DNA of 64,000 nucleotides from Methylorubrum aminovorans (GCF_022179725.1 NZ_BPRC01000006.1:62001-126000), one strand, 5' to 3'; shown: positions 25,608 to 34,777, counted from the first letter of the stretch. The notes: generated from the sequence alone by a model not told the origin. Program-made: numbers and translations.

Positions 25608-27689
25608 ATGCCCGAACCGAACGAGGCGGCCTGCGCGATGGCGCGCGCCTTCGTCGAGGCGTTGCGGAAGGAAGCCGCGAGCCCGGATCCATCATGGTGC
25701 CTGGACGAAGCCGAGCTCGACGCGCTCGCGCTCGGCCGGCGGGAGGCATCACTCATGCCCCGGCTGGCCGCCGACGTCGTGGCCGCCGCGGTCATGCTGG
25801 GGCGCGCGTTCGCTCCGGCAGGACCTCCCGCGGCCGATGACGGCTTCCCCGTCCTACTGGTGCGCGTATCCTCTCCGGATTGGGTGGAGCCGATGCGGTG
25901 CGTCGTGGGACCCTGCCTCCTCGGACTGGGATGGAGGGTTCGGGATGGCGAGGGCGGGCGCGGGGCCTGGAACGACCGCAGCCGGCGGGAGGTCGTCGTG
26001 TTCGCGCGTGACGGGGCCTCGCGCGAGCATAGGCCCGACCGCGGCAACGAAACCGTCGGCGCGGCCGTGGTCGCCGGCGTCCCGCTCATCGGCGTCGCGT
26101 CGGATCCCGCCAGGACGCTGCCGCGCGACTTCCTGCGCGCCGTCGACCGGGAGGTTCTCGTCGCTCCGCTCGACGCCGAGGTGCTGAGCCTGGTGATCGA
26201 GGCGGTGACCGGCGAGGTTCCGCCCCTCGCCGCGCTCGGGGACTGCGTGGCGGTCCGGGCCGCCGCCGACCTTCGGCTCGGTATCCGCCCGGGTCGCGGG
26301 GCATCCGAGGCCCTGGAGCGCCTCGGGCGTTCGCGCCTGCGAGAGAGGCAGCGCACCGCGAACGCGCCCCGCCTTGAGGACTCGCTCGGTCTCGGAGCCG
26401 CCCGGGATTGGGGGCTCGGCCTGGTGGCGGACCTACGGTCGTGGCACGAGGGGATCATCCCGTTCGCCGCCTGTGAATCGGCCGCCCTCGTCAGCGGGCC
26501 GCCCGGCACGGGCAAAACACGGTTCGCGGCGGCCCTGGCCCGAAGCGCGAACCTACCGCTTCATCCGGGCTCCCTCGCGCAGTGGCAGGGCTCCCGTGAC
26601 GGACATCTTGGCCATACCCTGGGCGCCATGCGGCAGTTCTTCGAGGAAGCGCGGCGGTCGCCTTGCGTGGTCCTGATCGACGAGCTCGATTCCTTTGGAG
26701 ATAGGAATACTTTCTCAGAACATCATCGCGATTACTCCAGCCAGGTCGTCAACGCCCTCCTGGAACACCTCGACGGCGCCGTCGGCCGCGAAGGGGTCGT
26801 CGTCGTCGGCACGACCAACCATCCTTCGAGGATCGATCCTGCGATCTTGCGCTCGGGGCGGCTTGAACGGCACTTTCGGATCGAGCTTCCCGGTCTCGAC
26901 GCGCTGACCGGCATGCTGGTCCAGTATCTCGGGACCGACGCCGATGACCTCGACCTTGCGCCGGTGGTCCCGCTGCTGCGGGGCATGACGGGTGCCGACG
27001 TCGAGGCGCTGGTGCGGCGGGCGCGTGGCAGCGCGCGACGGGCCGGCCGCACCCTCACGGTGGACGACATCCTGGCAGGCTCCTCGGATGGGACGCCGGC
27101 GCTCGGGGATGGGCTCCGGATGCGCTGCGCCGTCCACGAGGCCGGGCATGCGGTCGCGCTCCTGGCCAGCGGCGCGAGCGGACCGGTGACGCTAACCATC
27201 GCCCCGACCGGCGGCCTGACCGAGCATGCGCTCGTCGATGCCTACGGAGCCCTGACCGAGGGCGACTTCGAACGGTCCCTGGTGATGATCCTGTCGGGCC
27301 GCGCGGCCGAGGAGGTGCTCCTGGGCGACGTCTCCGCCGGCGCGGTCTCGGATCTCGCCGAGGCGACCCGATGCGCCGCGGCGATGGAGGCGTCGTGGGG
27401 GTTCTCGGCCGATTTCCCGCTGCTGTCCCTGGCCCCCGCCCAGGACATCGACCTGGCCCGGATGCCCTGGCTGATGCGCCCGGTCCTTGAGCGGCTCCGG
27501 CTGGCCTACGAGCGCGCGTGCGACCTCATGCGGACCGAGCGCCTCGCCCTCGAACGGATCGCGGAGGCCCTGTTCCGCACGGCCTACCTCGACGACGCGG
27601 CCATTCGGGCGTTGTTCTCGGGAAAGGCCGCCTCCCCCCGACGCCGCGCCGGTCCGGGCCGCGGTGCCCACCGCACGCACGACATCTGA
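25608..27689 (+). CDS. Soluble FtsH-like AAA+ ATPase with M41 zinc peptidase domain
   Basis: 693 residues, ATG with GGAGG seven bases upstream. Residues 1-250 are a unique N-terminal region without membrane helices. Then an AAA+ module: Walker A GPPGTGKT (about 297), Walker B LIDELD (about 355), sensor/arginine-finger region GTTNHPSRIDPAILRSGRLE. A peptidase M41 domain follows with the zinc motif HEAGH (about 510) and a candidate third ligand in SDLAEAT. True FtsH has two N-terminal membrane helices; their absence suggests a cytosolic protease or remodeller dedicated to this cluster. Confidence 0.92.
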   Translation: MPEPNEAACAMARAFVEALRKEAASPDPSWCLDEAELDALALGRREASLMPRLAADVVAAAVMLGRAFAPAGPPAADDGFPVLLVRVSSPDWVEPMRCVVGPCLLGLGWRVRDGEGGRGAWNDRSRREVVVFARDGASREHRPDRGNETVGAAVVAGVPLIGVASDPARTLPRDFLRAVDREVLVAPLDAEVLSLVIEAVTGEVPPLAALGDCVAVRAAADLRLGIRPGRGASEALERLGRSRLRERQRTANAPRLEDSLGLGAARDWGLGLVADLRSWHEGIIPFAACESAALVSGPPGTGKTRFAAALARSANLPLHPGSLAQWQGSRDGHLGHTLGAMRQFFEEARRSPCVVLIDELDSFGDRNTFSEHHRDYSSQVVNALLEHLDGAVGREGVVVVGTTNHPSRIDPAILRSGRLERHFRIELPGLDALTGMLVQYLGTDADDLDLAPVVPLLRGMTGADVEALVRRARGSARRAGRTLTVDDILAGSSDGTPALGDGLRMRCAVHEAGHAVALLASGASGPVTLTIAPTGGLTEHALVDAYGALTEGDFERSLVMILSGRAAEEVLLGDVSAGAVSDLAEATRCAAAMEASWGFSADFPLLSLAPAQDIDLARMPWLMRPVLERLRLAYERACDLMRTERLALERIAEALFRTAYLDDAAIRALFSGKAASPRRRAGPGRGAHRTHDI

Positions 27690-27701
27690 AGTGGAGAGGC
27701 C

Positions 27702-28718
27702 ATGACGTCCTTCGTACGCCGACCGATTGCATGCCGGGACCCGTCCGCGTCGCGCTCACCCGCCCGTCGCCCGCTCGCGGAACGGACGTTGTTCGACGCC
27801 GCCTCACCCGGGGCGGAGCCGCGCCCTGACACCATGCGACATCCCTTGCGCCGCCGCGACTTCGACGAGGGCAGCCCGGACACGTTGATGATGCTCGACA
27901 TCGAGACCGTTCCGGACCCGATCCTAACGCCCGCGGATTGGCCGGCCGACCGGTTTCCAAAGGCCATGTGGCATCAGGTCGTCGCCATCTCGGTGATCGA
28001 GGCGGGGGTCGGTCGGGAGCCGGGCACGGGGGTCGAGACCTACGAGTTGCGGTCCTGCCGCAGCGGCGGCGAACCGGGATGGGACGAGGCACGTCTGCTG
28101 CGCGCCTTCTGGCGGCTTTTCGAGGGGGGACGCTACAGGCTCGTCACCTGGAACGGCAGGGCGTTCGACATGCCGGTGGTCCTCGCCCGCTCGTTGATGC
28201 ACGGTCTCGCGGCCCCCGCATGGTTTCTTCGCGGAACGCGCTGGGCCAATTACGGGCAGCGCTACGCCCAGGACTGGCACCTCGACCTCATGGATGCGAT
28301 CTCAGCCTTCGGGGCGGCCTCGCGTCTCACCCTGGAGGAGGCTGCGGCGGCGGTCGGCGCACCGGGCAAGATGGGCGAGCACGGGTCCTGCGTCGCCGAA
28401 TTGGTCGCGCGCGACGAACTCGGTCGGGTGCGGGACTACTGCGAGACCGACGTGGCGAACCTCTACGTCATCTTCATGCGCTGGGCGCATCTGACGGGCA
28501 GGACGGATGCCGCGGGCCACGATGCAGCCGTGGAGGGATTCCTGCGCTACCTCGATGCGGAGGGGCCGGCCCGCCCGCACTTGGCGGCCTTCGCGCAGGA
28601 ATGGCGACGGACTGGATCGCGCGCGCCGATGCATGTGGGTCGAACGACCGGGTCGGGTGCGGTGGTGGCTGGTCCGGACACCTGTCACGGAGCTCGACGG
28701 AGCTCGCTTGGGGCCTGA
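27702..28718 (+). CDS. PolB-like 3'-5' exonuclease (DEDDy)
   Basis: 338 residues starting 12 bases after the AAA protease stop, with GGAGAGG upstream. Exo I is MMLDIETVPDP (about 66), Exo II TWNGRAFDMPVV (about 150) and Exo III YCETDVANLY (about 246), giving the DEDDy active site of the predicted exonuclease family related to PolB proofreading domains. It degrades DNA or RNA from the 3' end with two divalent metals. It is last in the first unknown cluster, and adds a nuclease to the phosphoesterase and protease. Confidence 0.88.
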   Translation: MTSFVRRPIACRDPSASRSPARRPLAERTLFDAASPGAEPRPDTMRHPLRRRDFDEGSPDTLMMLDIETVPDPILTPADWPADRFPKAMWHQVVAISVIEAGVGREPGTGVETYELRSCRSGGEPGWDEARLLRAFWRLFEGGRYRLVTWNGRAFDMPVVLARSLMHGLAAPAWFLRGTRWANYGQRYAQDWHLDLMDAISAFGAASRLTLEEAAAAVGAPGKMGEHGSCVAELVARDELGRVRDYCETDVANLYVIFMRWAHLTGRTDAAGHDAAVEGFLRYLDAEGPARPHLAAFAQEWRRTGSRAPMHVGRTTGSGAVVAGPDTCHGARRSSLGA

Positions 28719-28939
28719 GGGCCGGGTCGCGGAGTAGCCAATCCTCGGGATGCCCCATGAGCGGGCGGCGGGACGCAGGTCCCGCGCCCGGATCCGCCGG
28801 TCCGGCGTGAGACCGCGATAAAACCGGGCGTTAGCCACGAGTGAGTCGAAGGCGTCGAAAGCCATCGGGGTAAATCGACCGTAATGGCTGGCGTGCGAAG
28901 GATCGGGCAACGGCCAGCAAGCCCAGGGGGGAACAGCCG

Positions 28940-29437
28940 ATGACCCTGCCGCGCCTTTCGCGACCACTTGAATATAGCCGCGCTTGGGTGGCGCTCGGGG
29001 TCCTGGCACCTATCGGCGTGCTGATCGTGTCGGCGTCGATGCTCCTCGATCTTCGTCGCGATGCCTGGGACAAGGCCGAGCAGACCTCCAGGAACCTCAT
29101 GCAGGTCATCGAACGCGACATCGCCCGCAACGTCGAGATCATCGACCTTTCGCTGCGGGCCGTCGTCGACAACCTGCGCGCGCCCGAGACCGCGGAAGCG
29201 AGCCCGAAGGCACGGCAGATGATCCTGTTCGACCGTGCCGCGAGCGCCAGGGACCTCGGCGTGATGCTGGTCCTGGACGGGAACGGCGACAGCAGCCTCG
29301 TGATCACTCAGAACCAGTACGCTGCCTGTGTCGCTGCTCGCTCAGACGTGATCACCGCGCAAACCCAGCTTCAGACAACCGAAGCCTTGAGCATTGCGGT
29401 CGAGCTCAGCCGGGCGACACTGACGACGAACAAATGA
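28940..29437 (+). pseudogene. Chimeric fragment: diguanylate cyclase N-terminus joined to TolC-like tail
   Basis: Residues 1-116 (a transmembrane helix, then RDIARNVEIIDLSLRAVVDN and VMLVLDGNGD) look like the start of a PDC-sensor GGDEF protein. From about residue 117 the sequence changes to LVITQNQYAACVAARSDVIT and AQTQLQTTEALSI, which resembles the C-terminal coiled coil of a TolC/NodT outer-membrane efflux protein. Neither parent is complete: no GGDEF domain and no barrel. The junction at about 29,289 marks a recombination or deletion. It is probably not functional. Confidence 0.6.
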
Positions 29438-29575
29438 AGACTATGAGAAGTCGCCTCGCAGATGATGACGCAACTAGATCGCAAAATCGATATCAGACTG
29501 AGCCGAAACCGGATCTACCGTTGAGCATCCGGCCCCGACGACAAATAATAGTATAGCAGGCACACTCGACCGTGC

Positions 29576-29986
29576 TCAGTAACCGTAGTGGTAATCAAAG
29601 CTCGGAGCGTAACCACAACCGTAGTGGCCGTAGTATGGGCTGTGCGCCACGAGCCCATCGAGCGCCAAGCCACCGATCAATCCAGCTGCAACGGGGACCC
29701 CGTAGTAACCCCGCCTATGGCCGTAATGTCCGTGTCCTCTGCGGTAGCCGCGACCGCTATAGTAGCGGCGCCCATAGCCAAAACCACCATACCCATAAGT
29801 GCGACCGTGGCCGCCATAGTACCTGCGGCCTCCGCCATGGCCGCCATAAAACCCATGTCCTCCGCCATAGCCGCCATGATGGCCTTCAGCCTGGGCCGCA
29901 CTCGGAATGGCCACGAGGCTGATGACGAGCGTGACCGTCAGAAGGCCGACACTCAGTGCCGTCTTCACCCTACCAAGACGAGCCAT
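29576..29986 (-). CDS. Gly/Tyr/His-rich secreted protein
   Basis: 136 residues from an ATG with AAGGAG eight bases upstream. The signal peptide (SVGLLTVTLVISLVAIPSAAQA) precedes a low-complexity mature part built of GG-Y/H-GG repeats, then a hydrophobic patch (AAGLIGGLALDGLVA) and a YGHYGCGYAP tail. The glycine-zipper-like patch suggests an outer-surface or membrane-associated protein. It is the first of three similar small secreted proteins on this strand within 1.6 kb. Function unknown. Confidence 0.7.
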   Translation of the reverse strand: MARLGRVKTALSVGLLTVTLVISLVAIPSAAQAEGHHGGYGGGHGFYGGHGGGRRYYGGHGRTYGYGGFGYGRRYYSGRGYRRGHGHYGHRRGYYGVPVAAGLIGGLALDGLVAHSPYYGHYGCGYAPSFDYHYGY

Positions 29987-30374
29987 AACTATTTCTCCTT
30001 TGCGTTGCGCGTCCCTTCCCGAAGACTCGTTTGAGCGGGTCAAGGCCCTCTGCCTTGCCCAACGCCTGAACGCACGGGTGCGATCCGGCAGGCTCTGCTG
30101 AATGGTGTTTTCATCCCACCTCGCCCGCGCGCTTGGCAGGAGCGTTCCATCACATGACTTCGAAGAAAGCAAATAAGGTGAAGAGTTATACAGTAATAAA
30201 AATATATTTTATAGCCACAGCTAAGCTGTAAATTCCCCTTGTTTGTACGTCAGCTTCAGAAGCAACTGAATTGATCTGTGCTAGTCGGCCTAGACAATAT
30301 CGTTGAAATGTAGACGAGGGGCGACCTGTAATGGCCACCCGTCGCTTATTCACAGCTCTTTTTATCTCAAGGCG
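29987..30374. other. AT-rich gap between secreted-protein genes
   Basis: About 390 bases with no supported gene. It contains the leader of the Gly/Tyr-rich gene, its AAGGAG site and an AT-rich segment (about 30165-30240) with TATA-like elements. The low GC contrasts with the flanks. Confidence 0.5.
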
Positions 30375-30605
30375 TCAGTGACGTTCCCGCGGGGCATCGC
30401 CATGGTGTCCCTCTCGACGCTCTTCGTGGTGCTCTCTGCGAGGTTCATGATGGCCGCCCTCGCTACGCTCTTCGACAACGCGTCGTCCGTGGCTATCGCC
30501 TTCCACCCGAACCCCGCCCGGATTGACATCGATATGCTGAGCGAAGACTGCTGTTGGAGATACGGCAAAGGCCGCAGCGATCATTGCTCTTGCTGACTTT
30601 TTCAT
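30375..30605 (-). CDS. Charged His-rich secreted protein
   Basis: 76 residues from the ATG at MKKSARAMIAAAFAVS, with AGGAG upstream; the frame is open further but non-coding in appearance. The signal peptide ends at VFAQ. The mature part is His, Glu and Arg rich (GGHHEPRREHHEERREGHH), close in design to the protein at 10033-10260. Metal or proton buffering in the periplasm is possible; no family is known. Confidence 0.6.
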   Translation of the reverse strand: MKKSARAMIAAAFAVSPTAVFAQHIDVNPGGVRVEGDSHGRRVVEERSEGGHHEPRREHHEERREGHHGDAPRERH

Positions 30606-30803
30606 CACGACATCATTCTCCTGTGCTCGGATTTGGAAGAAAAAACATGGCTGTGCTTTGCTTCCGGATCGGATTTCGTTACGTCGGAGAATTATTCTGA
30701 GTAACGAACTATTTGCCGTCATCCGATGACTGAGTCCCGCCAACCTCGCCTAATGCTTGGGCTCAAGACAATCTTTGCGGGATCAAGCTTCTAGTTTGTG
30801 TCC

Positions 30804-31094
30804 CTAGTGGCCACCACCCCTGTGATGACCGCCGCCACCCGAGCGTCCGTGCCCACCGGAATAGCCATGTCGCCGACCGCCGCCGTGCCCACTGTACGAT
30901 CTGCGATGTCCGCCGCCATAGCCGTGCCGACCGCCGCCACCGTGACCGCCGTAGCCGCCACCATGACCGCGGGAATGACCGTAGCCATGGCCTTGGGCGG
31001 CTGCCGGTTCGGGGATTGTTGCCAAGCCAAAGCCTAGTGCGAGCGCAGCAAAGCCAGCGATGAGTGAGGCTCTGAATTTAGACGTACGTGTCAT
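30804..31094 (-). CDS. Gly/His-rich secreted protein
   Basis: 96 residues. A signal peptide (SLIAGFAALALGFGLATIPEPAAAQ) precedes tandem GGHGGG/HGYGGG/HGYSGG repeats ending in HHRGGGH. Composition and strand match the genes at 29576 and 30375, so the three may be a small expanded set of envelope proteins. Repeat-driven length variation between strains would be expected. Confidence 0.65.
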   Translation of the reverse strand: MTRTSKFRASLIAGFAALALGFGLATIPEPAAAQGHGYGHSRGHGGGYGGHGGGGRHGYGGGHRRSYSGHGGGRRHGYSGGHGRSGGGGHHRGGGH

Positions 31095-31363
31095 GGAATA
31101 AACTCCGCAATTACGGGGATCGATTTCGTGTGGCGACCTTGGCAGGTTCAACGACCGCCGCCGAAGACGATGTGAACAGCGAGCGGCGGCGGGTGCGCAT
31201 TTCCTACAGGCACGTAACGCTCGACGGGACGGAAAAGTCGAAGTCTCGTTCCAAAATGATCCGCAAACGGCCGTTTTCGGCGCAAAGCCGGCGACGAGCG
31301 AGGCAACCAGGAATTGCTGCGCTTAAATTGTCCCGCATCTCTGCTGCACAATCAGCGTACCCA

Positions 31364-32550
31364 TAATACCAATCGGTACGGGTGAGGACTCGCGGGTTTA
31401 CGCGGAAGCGGCGGATGTGATTCGATGTGGCAAGCTAGGAGGTTTGCCATGTCGAAGGCCGTGGATCTGCGCGAGGATTTCGATGCGGATACCCTGCGAC
31501 GTCTGGCGCGGAAGAGCCGCGATGCCGGTCAGAGCCGGCGGCTTCTCGCGCTGGCCGCGATCTACGAGGGTGGGAGCCGGACGCAGGCCTCGCGGATCGG
31601 CGCGGTCGGCCTGCAGACGGTGCGCGACTGGGTGCTGGCCTTCAACGCGGCCGGGCCGGACGGCCTGATCGAGCGCAAGAAGCCCGGCCCGCGGTTCAAG
31701 CTCGACGCGGCCCAGCGGCAGGCGCTCGCGGTTGCCATCGAGGAAGGGCCGGACCTGCAACGGGACGGCGTGGTGCGCTGGCGGCTGAAGGACTTGGCGG
31801 CTTGGCTGTTCGCGCGCTTCGGCGTCAGCCTCGACGAGAGCAGTGTCGGACGGGAGGTGAAGCGGATGGGCTATGCCAAGCTGTCGGCCCGTCCGCGCCA
31901 TCATCAGCAGGACCCGGCGGCGCTGACGGCGTTTAAAAAAACCTCCCCGCCCGCGTGAGCGCGATCCGCGCCCAACTGCCAGTCGACACGCCGCTCGAAC
32001 TCTGGTGGCAGGACGTCCTTCGAGAGCCTCAGGATGAGAGCCCGCGTCGGTCAGAAGAACACGGTCCCGCGCCGGTGGGCGCGCAAGGGCAGCCGGCCCA
32101 CGGCGCCCAAGGATCAGCGCACGGCGTCCGCCTACATCTTCGGGGCGATCTGTCCCGAGAAGGGCAAGGACGCCGGTCTCGTCCTGCCCCGCTGCGCCAC
32201 ACCGGCCATGAACGCGCATCTGGCCGAAATCAGCCGCGCCGTCGATCCCGGCGCGCACGCCGTCCAAATCCTCGACGGCGCCGGCTGGCACGTCGCCGCC
32301 GACCTCGTCGTCCCCGACAACTTCACCTTGCTGACGCTGCCGTCTCATGCGCCCGAACTCAACCCGGTCGAGAATGTCTGGCAGTTCCTGCGCGAGAACT
32401 GGCTCGGCGACCGGATCTTCGACTCCTACGAGGACATCCTCGATCAATGCTGCGAGGCTTGGAACAAGCTCGTCGCACAGCCTTGGATGATCATGTCGCT
32501 CGGACTGCGCGAATGGGCCTATCGGTTATGAACCATGCCGATTGGTATTA
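31364..32550 (+). mobile_element. IS630-family insertion sequence (about 1.19 kb)
   Basis: Bounded by inverted repeats TAATACCAATCGG (31364-31376) and CCGATTGGTATTA (32538-32550), each ending in TA as expected for IS630/Tc1-type elements, which duplicate a TA target. The interior encodes an IS630-type transposase interrupted by two frame changes (31449-32531). The right end supplies the start codon of the ORF at 32535. The copy is probably not autonomous because of the insertion near 32,020. Confidence 0.85.
31449..32531 (+). pseudogene. IS630-type transposase, frameshifted
   Basis: The N-terminal half (MSKAVDLREDFDADTLRRLA, an HTH domain) ends at a run of seven A (about 31935), where a -1 slip would continue the protein, as in programmed frameshifting. 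A second break near 32,020 is different: about 22-25 extra bases (GTCCTTCGAGAGCCTCAGGA, 32015-32034) interrupt the frame between LELWWQD and RVGQKN. The catalytic DDE part then resumes in the first frame (YIFGAICPEKG, ILDGAGWH, LPSHAPELNPVENVWQFLR). The second break should abolish activity. Confidence 0.75.
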
Positions 32551-32846
32551 GCCGGCGCTTGGACCACGTGCGTTCTGAGGAGTTCTGGGATCGCGTGATG
32601 CACGAAGCCTACGAGATCCTGCCTGCGCAAGGCAGCATGTCGGTTGCGGACATCATGGTTCGGCTGCGAATGACGACGCTGAAGGGCGGCCGCTTGGTCA
32701 AGGAAGCGCTATCCGAGGGGATGCCGCGCAAGAAGATCGAGATCAGCGTCGAATACGAGCGATACTTCCAGAGGGTTGGCAAGGACGCCTATGCGCGCCT
32801 CCCAGGCTGGGACGGCGCGCTGGGCAAGCGGACGCGCGCCGGGTAG
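32535..32846 (+). CDS. Hypothetical ORF whose start lies in the IS end
   Basis: 103 residues. The first codons (MPIGISRR) are read from the right inverted repeat of the IS630 element; the rest (EEFWDRVMHEAYEILPAQGS, MSVADIMVRLRM) is host sequence with good coding character. The insertion therefore probably truncated a longer gene and supplied a new ATG. An original upstream half is not visible left of the element. No family is recognised; it may be expressed from the IS or be a fragment. Confidence 0.45.
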   Translation: MPIGISRRLDHVRSEEFWDRVMHEAYEILPAQGSMSVADIMVRLRMTTLKGGRLVKEALSEGMPRKKIEISVEYERYFQRVGKDAYARLPGWDGALGKRTRAG

Positions 32847-32936
32847 GGTTGGCGAAGTGTCCGGCGCCTCCCGAGAGCGCCGGCGGGCTAAACTCACCTG
32901 GACCTCAGGAAGGATTGGCGCAGCTTCGGCCCTGCG

Positions 32937-33251
32937 TCACCAAAGGTCCTCCTCGTCGAGACGCTGCAGGGCCGAAACATGCAGCCGCAAGCTGTCCGAT
33001 AGCTCGCCTCGGACCAAGGCGAGGTCCCCGAGTTCGTCGAACGCGACGTCGAGCAGTTCGGGACCCATCACCTCGACGAAGGCTCCTTGGGTCTCCTCAT
33101 CGTATTCGGTGGATTCGACGACGCGATCTGATACCGCCCTCAGCCTGCCCAACCGTTCCCTGGTCGGCGGAAGGCGCCGGCGTGTGGCCCTTCCGGTTGA
33201 GCTTGACGGAGCCTTATCCTGCTCAACGTCGCGCGGACTCGCGTGCCTCAT
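32937..33251 (-). CDS. Hypothetical acidic protein
   Basis: 104 residues from an internal ATG (MRHASPRDVEQD). The C-terminal 75 residues (TRERLGRLRAVSDRVVESTE, then VMGPELLDVAFDELGDLALV) have clear coding character and predicted helices. The frame is open 22 codons further upstream. No family is recognised. It has no operon partners. Confidence 0.5.
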   Translation of the reverse strand: MRHASPRDVEQDKAPSSSTGRATRRRLPPTRERLGRLRAVSDRVVESTEYDEETQGAFVEVMGPELLDVAFDELGDLALVRGELSDSLRLHVSALQRLDEEDLW

Positions 33252-33467
33252 CGTCTCACTCCCGTTGCTAGAGTGCGCTTCGTGTCTGGGGAACCGGAGT
33301 CGTAAATCGTCTGACACCGGTCGCGGCCATGTGCTCGCGGTCGGTGCGGTTGATCTGCAGGGCGGGGCAGCCTACCGCCCGGGGGACTTCGACGTCGCGA
33401 TACCGTCCGACCACTGGCGCAGGGGCAGCCAAACCCTATCGGCACTTGGCGGCACCAGCGTCGTATT

Positions 33468-33482
33468 TATATCGCCAGTATA
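33468..33482. promoter_or_regulatory. TATACC-N3-GGTATA palindrome, site 3 (degenerate)
   Basis: TATATC-GCC-AGTATA: two mismatches to the consensus half-sites, one per arm, in an otherwise GC-rich stretch. No intact gene follows on either strand. Confidence 0.35.
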
Positions 33483-34065
33483 TTCTACCGCCGATCCGCC
33501 TGCTTGACCATCACCCTCGCCGCGCCGGACCAGGATGGTCGTGTCGACCTGTGGATTGCGGGAACTTCGGTAAGGGGAATTCGGCAACGGCCCGGCAGCA
33601 CCGACGACAGGCATAGGGTCAGTGCTCTCCGGGATGGCCCTGGGGGCCATCGGTTCCCACGTCATCTCGGTCAGCGGCTGTGCTTTTGCTCCTCAGGAGC
33701 AGGCCGATTGCTCCGAGCCTAGCCGCCCGGCAAACGTCGTGAATGCCCTTCACGGGCTGCTTGGTACGGACCGAAGCCGACGCCCTGGACACCTGCCCGT
33801 ACCGACGGAGCATTCGCAACGGGGACTGGGACGACAAGGTCGGAGGTGGCGCTCGCGGATATCGCAAGTCGGGTGGCGGTTCCGCGGCGTCGTAACGCGC
33901 CATACCGCTTCCGCATCGACCTTTGAGGTTCATCGAGAACGGGAACGGTCTCTTGAAACTGGACAGGCTACCTTCGGCACCGCGTGCGGCCGCGATGCCC
34001 TTTCGTCCCGTCGGTCGCCGCACATGGCGACGAGTTCCGGATCGGCCTCCGGTATTGCAGTTATA

Positions 34066-34080
34066 TATACCTGCGGTATA
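34066..34080. promoter_or_regulatory. TATACC-N3-GGTATA palindrome, site 4
   Basis: Perfect 6-3-6 palindrome TATACC-TGC-GGTATA, again merging into TATAAT (34077-34082), 111 bases upstream of a short possible ORF at 34191. It has the same architecture as sites 1 and 2, about 9 kb away. Confidence 0.55.
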
Positions 34081-34777
34081 ATTAGAGACTTCACCCACGT
34101 TTCGTCGATGCGGCGCGGCCGTCCCAGAAGGGGCGGCCGCCGCGCGTTTCTCGTACGCCTGCCGCCATGCGCGATCCAGGGGTAATTTCAATGGAACAGG
34201 GGGAGCGAACGATGTCGTTCGGCATCCAGAGGTTTCGGGGCGAATCGTCCAGTTCAGGACGGCCGCTCACGGTCTTAGACGCATTGTTCGAGGGCTTGGT
34301 GGGGATGGCCGCCGAACGGTCGGACGCCCAAAGGCTGGACGCGCGCGGACAGGATAGGAAAGTTGCCGGTCGGGACTTGTACGCGGGCGACCTGGAATTA
34401 GATGTCGCCGTGACGCGAAATGCTCCGGCCAGGATGCGAAATTCACGTCGCGATGGTGCAGCGGAGACCCGGCCCCGTGGACGGGAGAGACGAAAATCAC
34501 GGCCAAGCGCCCGAAGTCGGTTGTCGGCGGGAGCTAGCCGAAGCGTACGTTGCGCCGCGCGGCATGGATTCGAACGCCGGTCGCTACCGGGATGCCTGGA
34601 AGGATGACCGCTTGCGACCCGGCCATGTGCGTCGAGGAGAACGTGACGGTCTCGGGCGGAGTCAAACGAAAGCCATCCGGCGCACCGAGATGGACGTAAA
34701 GCGAACCCGCGCACGTCCCGGCTATCGCGTCCTCAGGCAAGCAATTCTTCCTTCTCTTCGCATGGAGCGGCGTTGCG

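Larger units (their letters stand above)
33252..34777. other. Degraded region without a confident gene
   Basis: About 1.5 kb in which no frame on either strand has convincing protein character, although several are open. It holds two copies of the palindromic motif (33468-33482 and 34066-34080). After the second copy, a short frame from 34191 (MEQGERTMSFGIQRFRG) may be the remnant of a regulated gene, losing coding character after about 34,440. I read the region as decayed accessory DNA. Confidence 0.5.

Noticed and set aside
33619..34191. Opposing 187- and 190-codon frames
   Set aside because: Neither shows coding character or a ribosome-binding site, and site 4 of the palindrome lies inside both.
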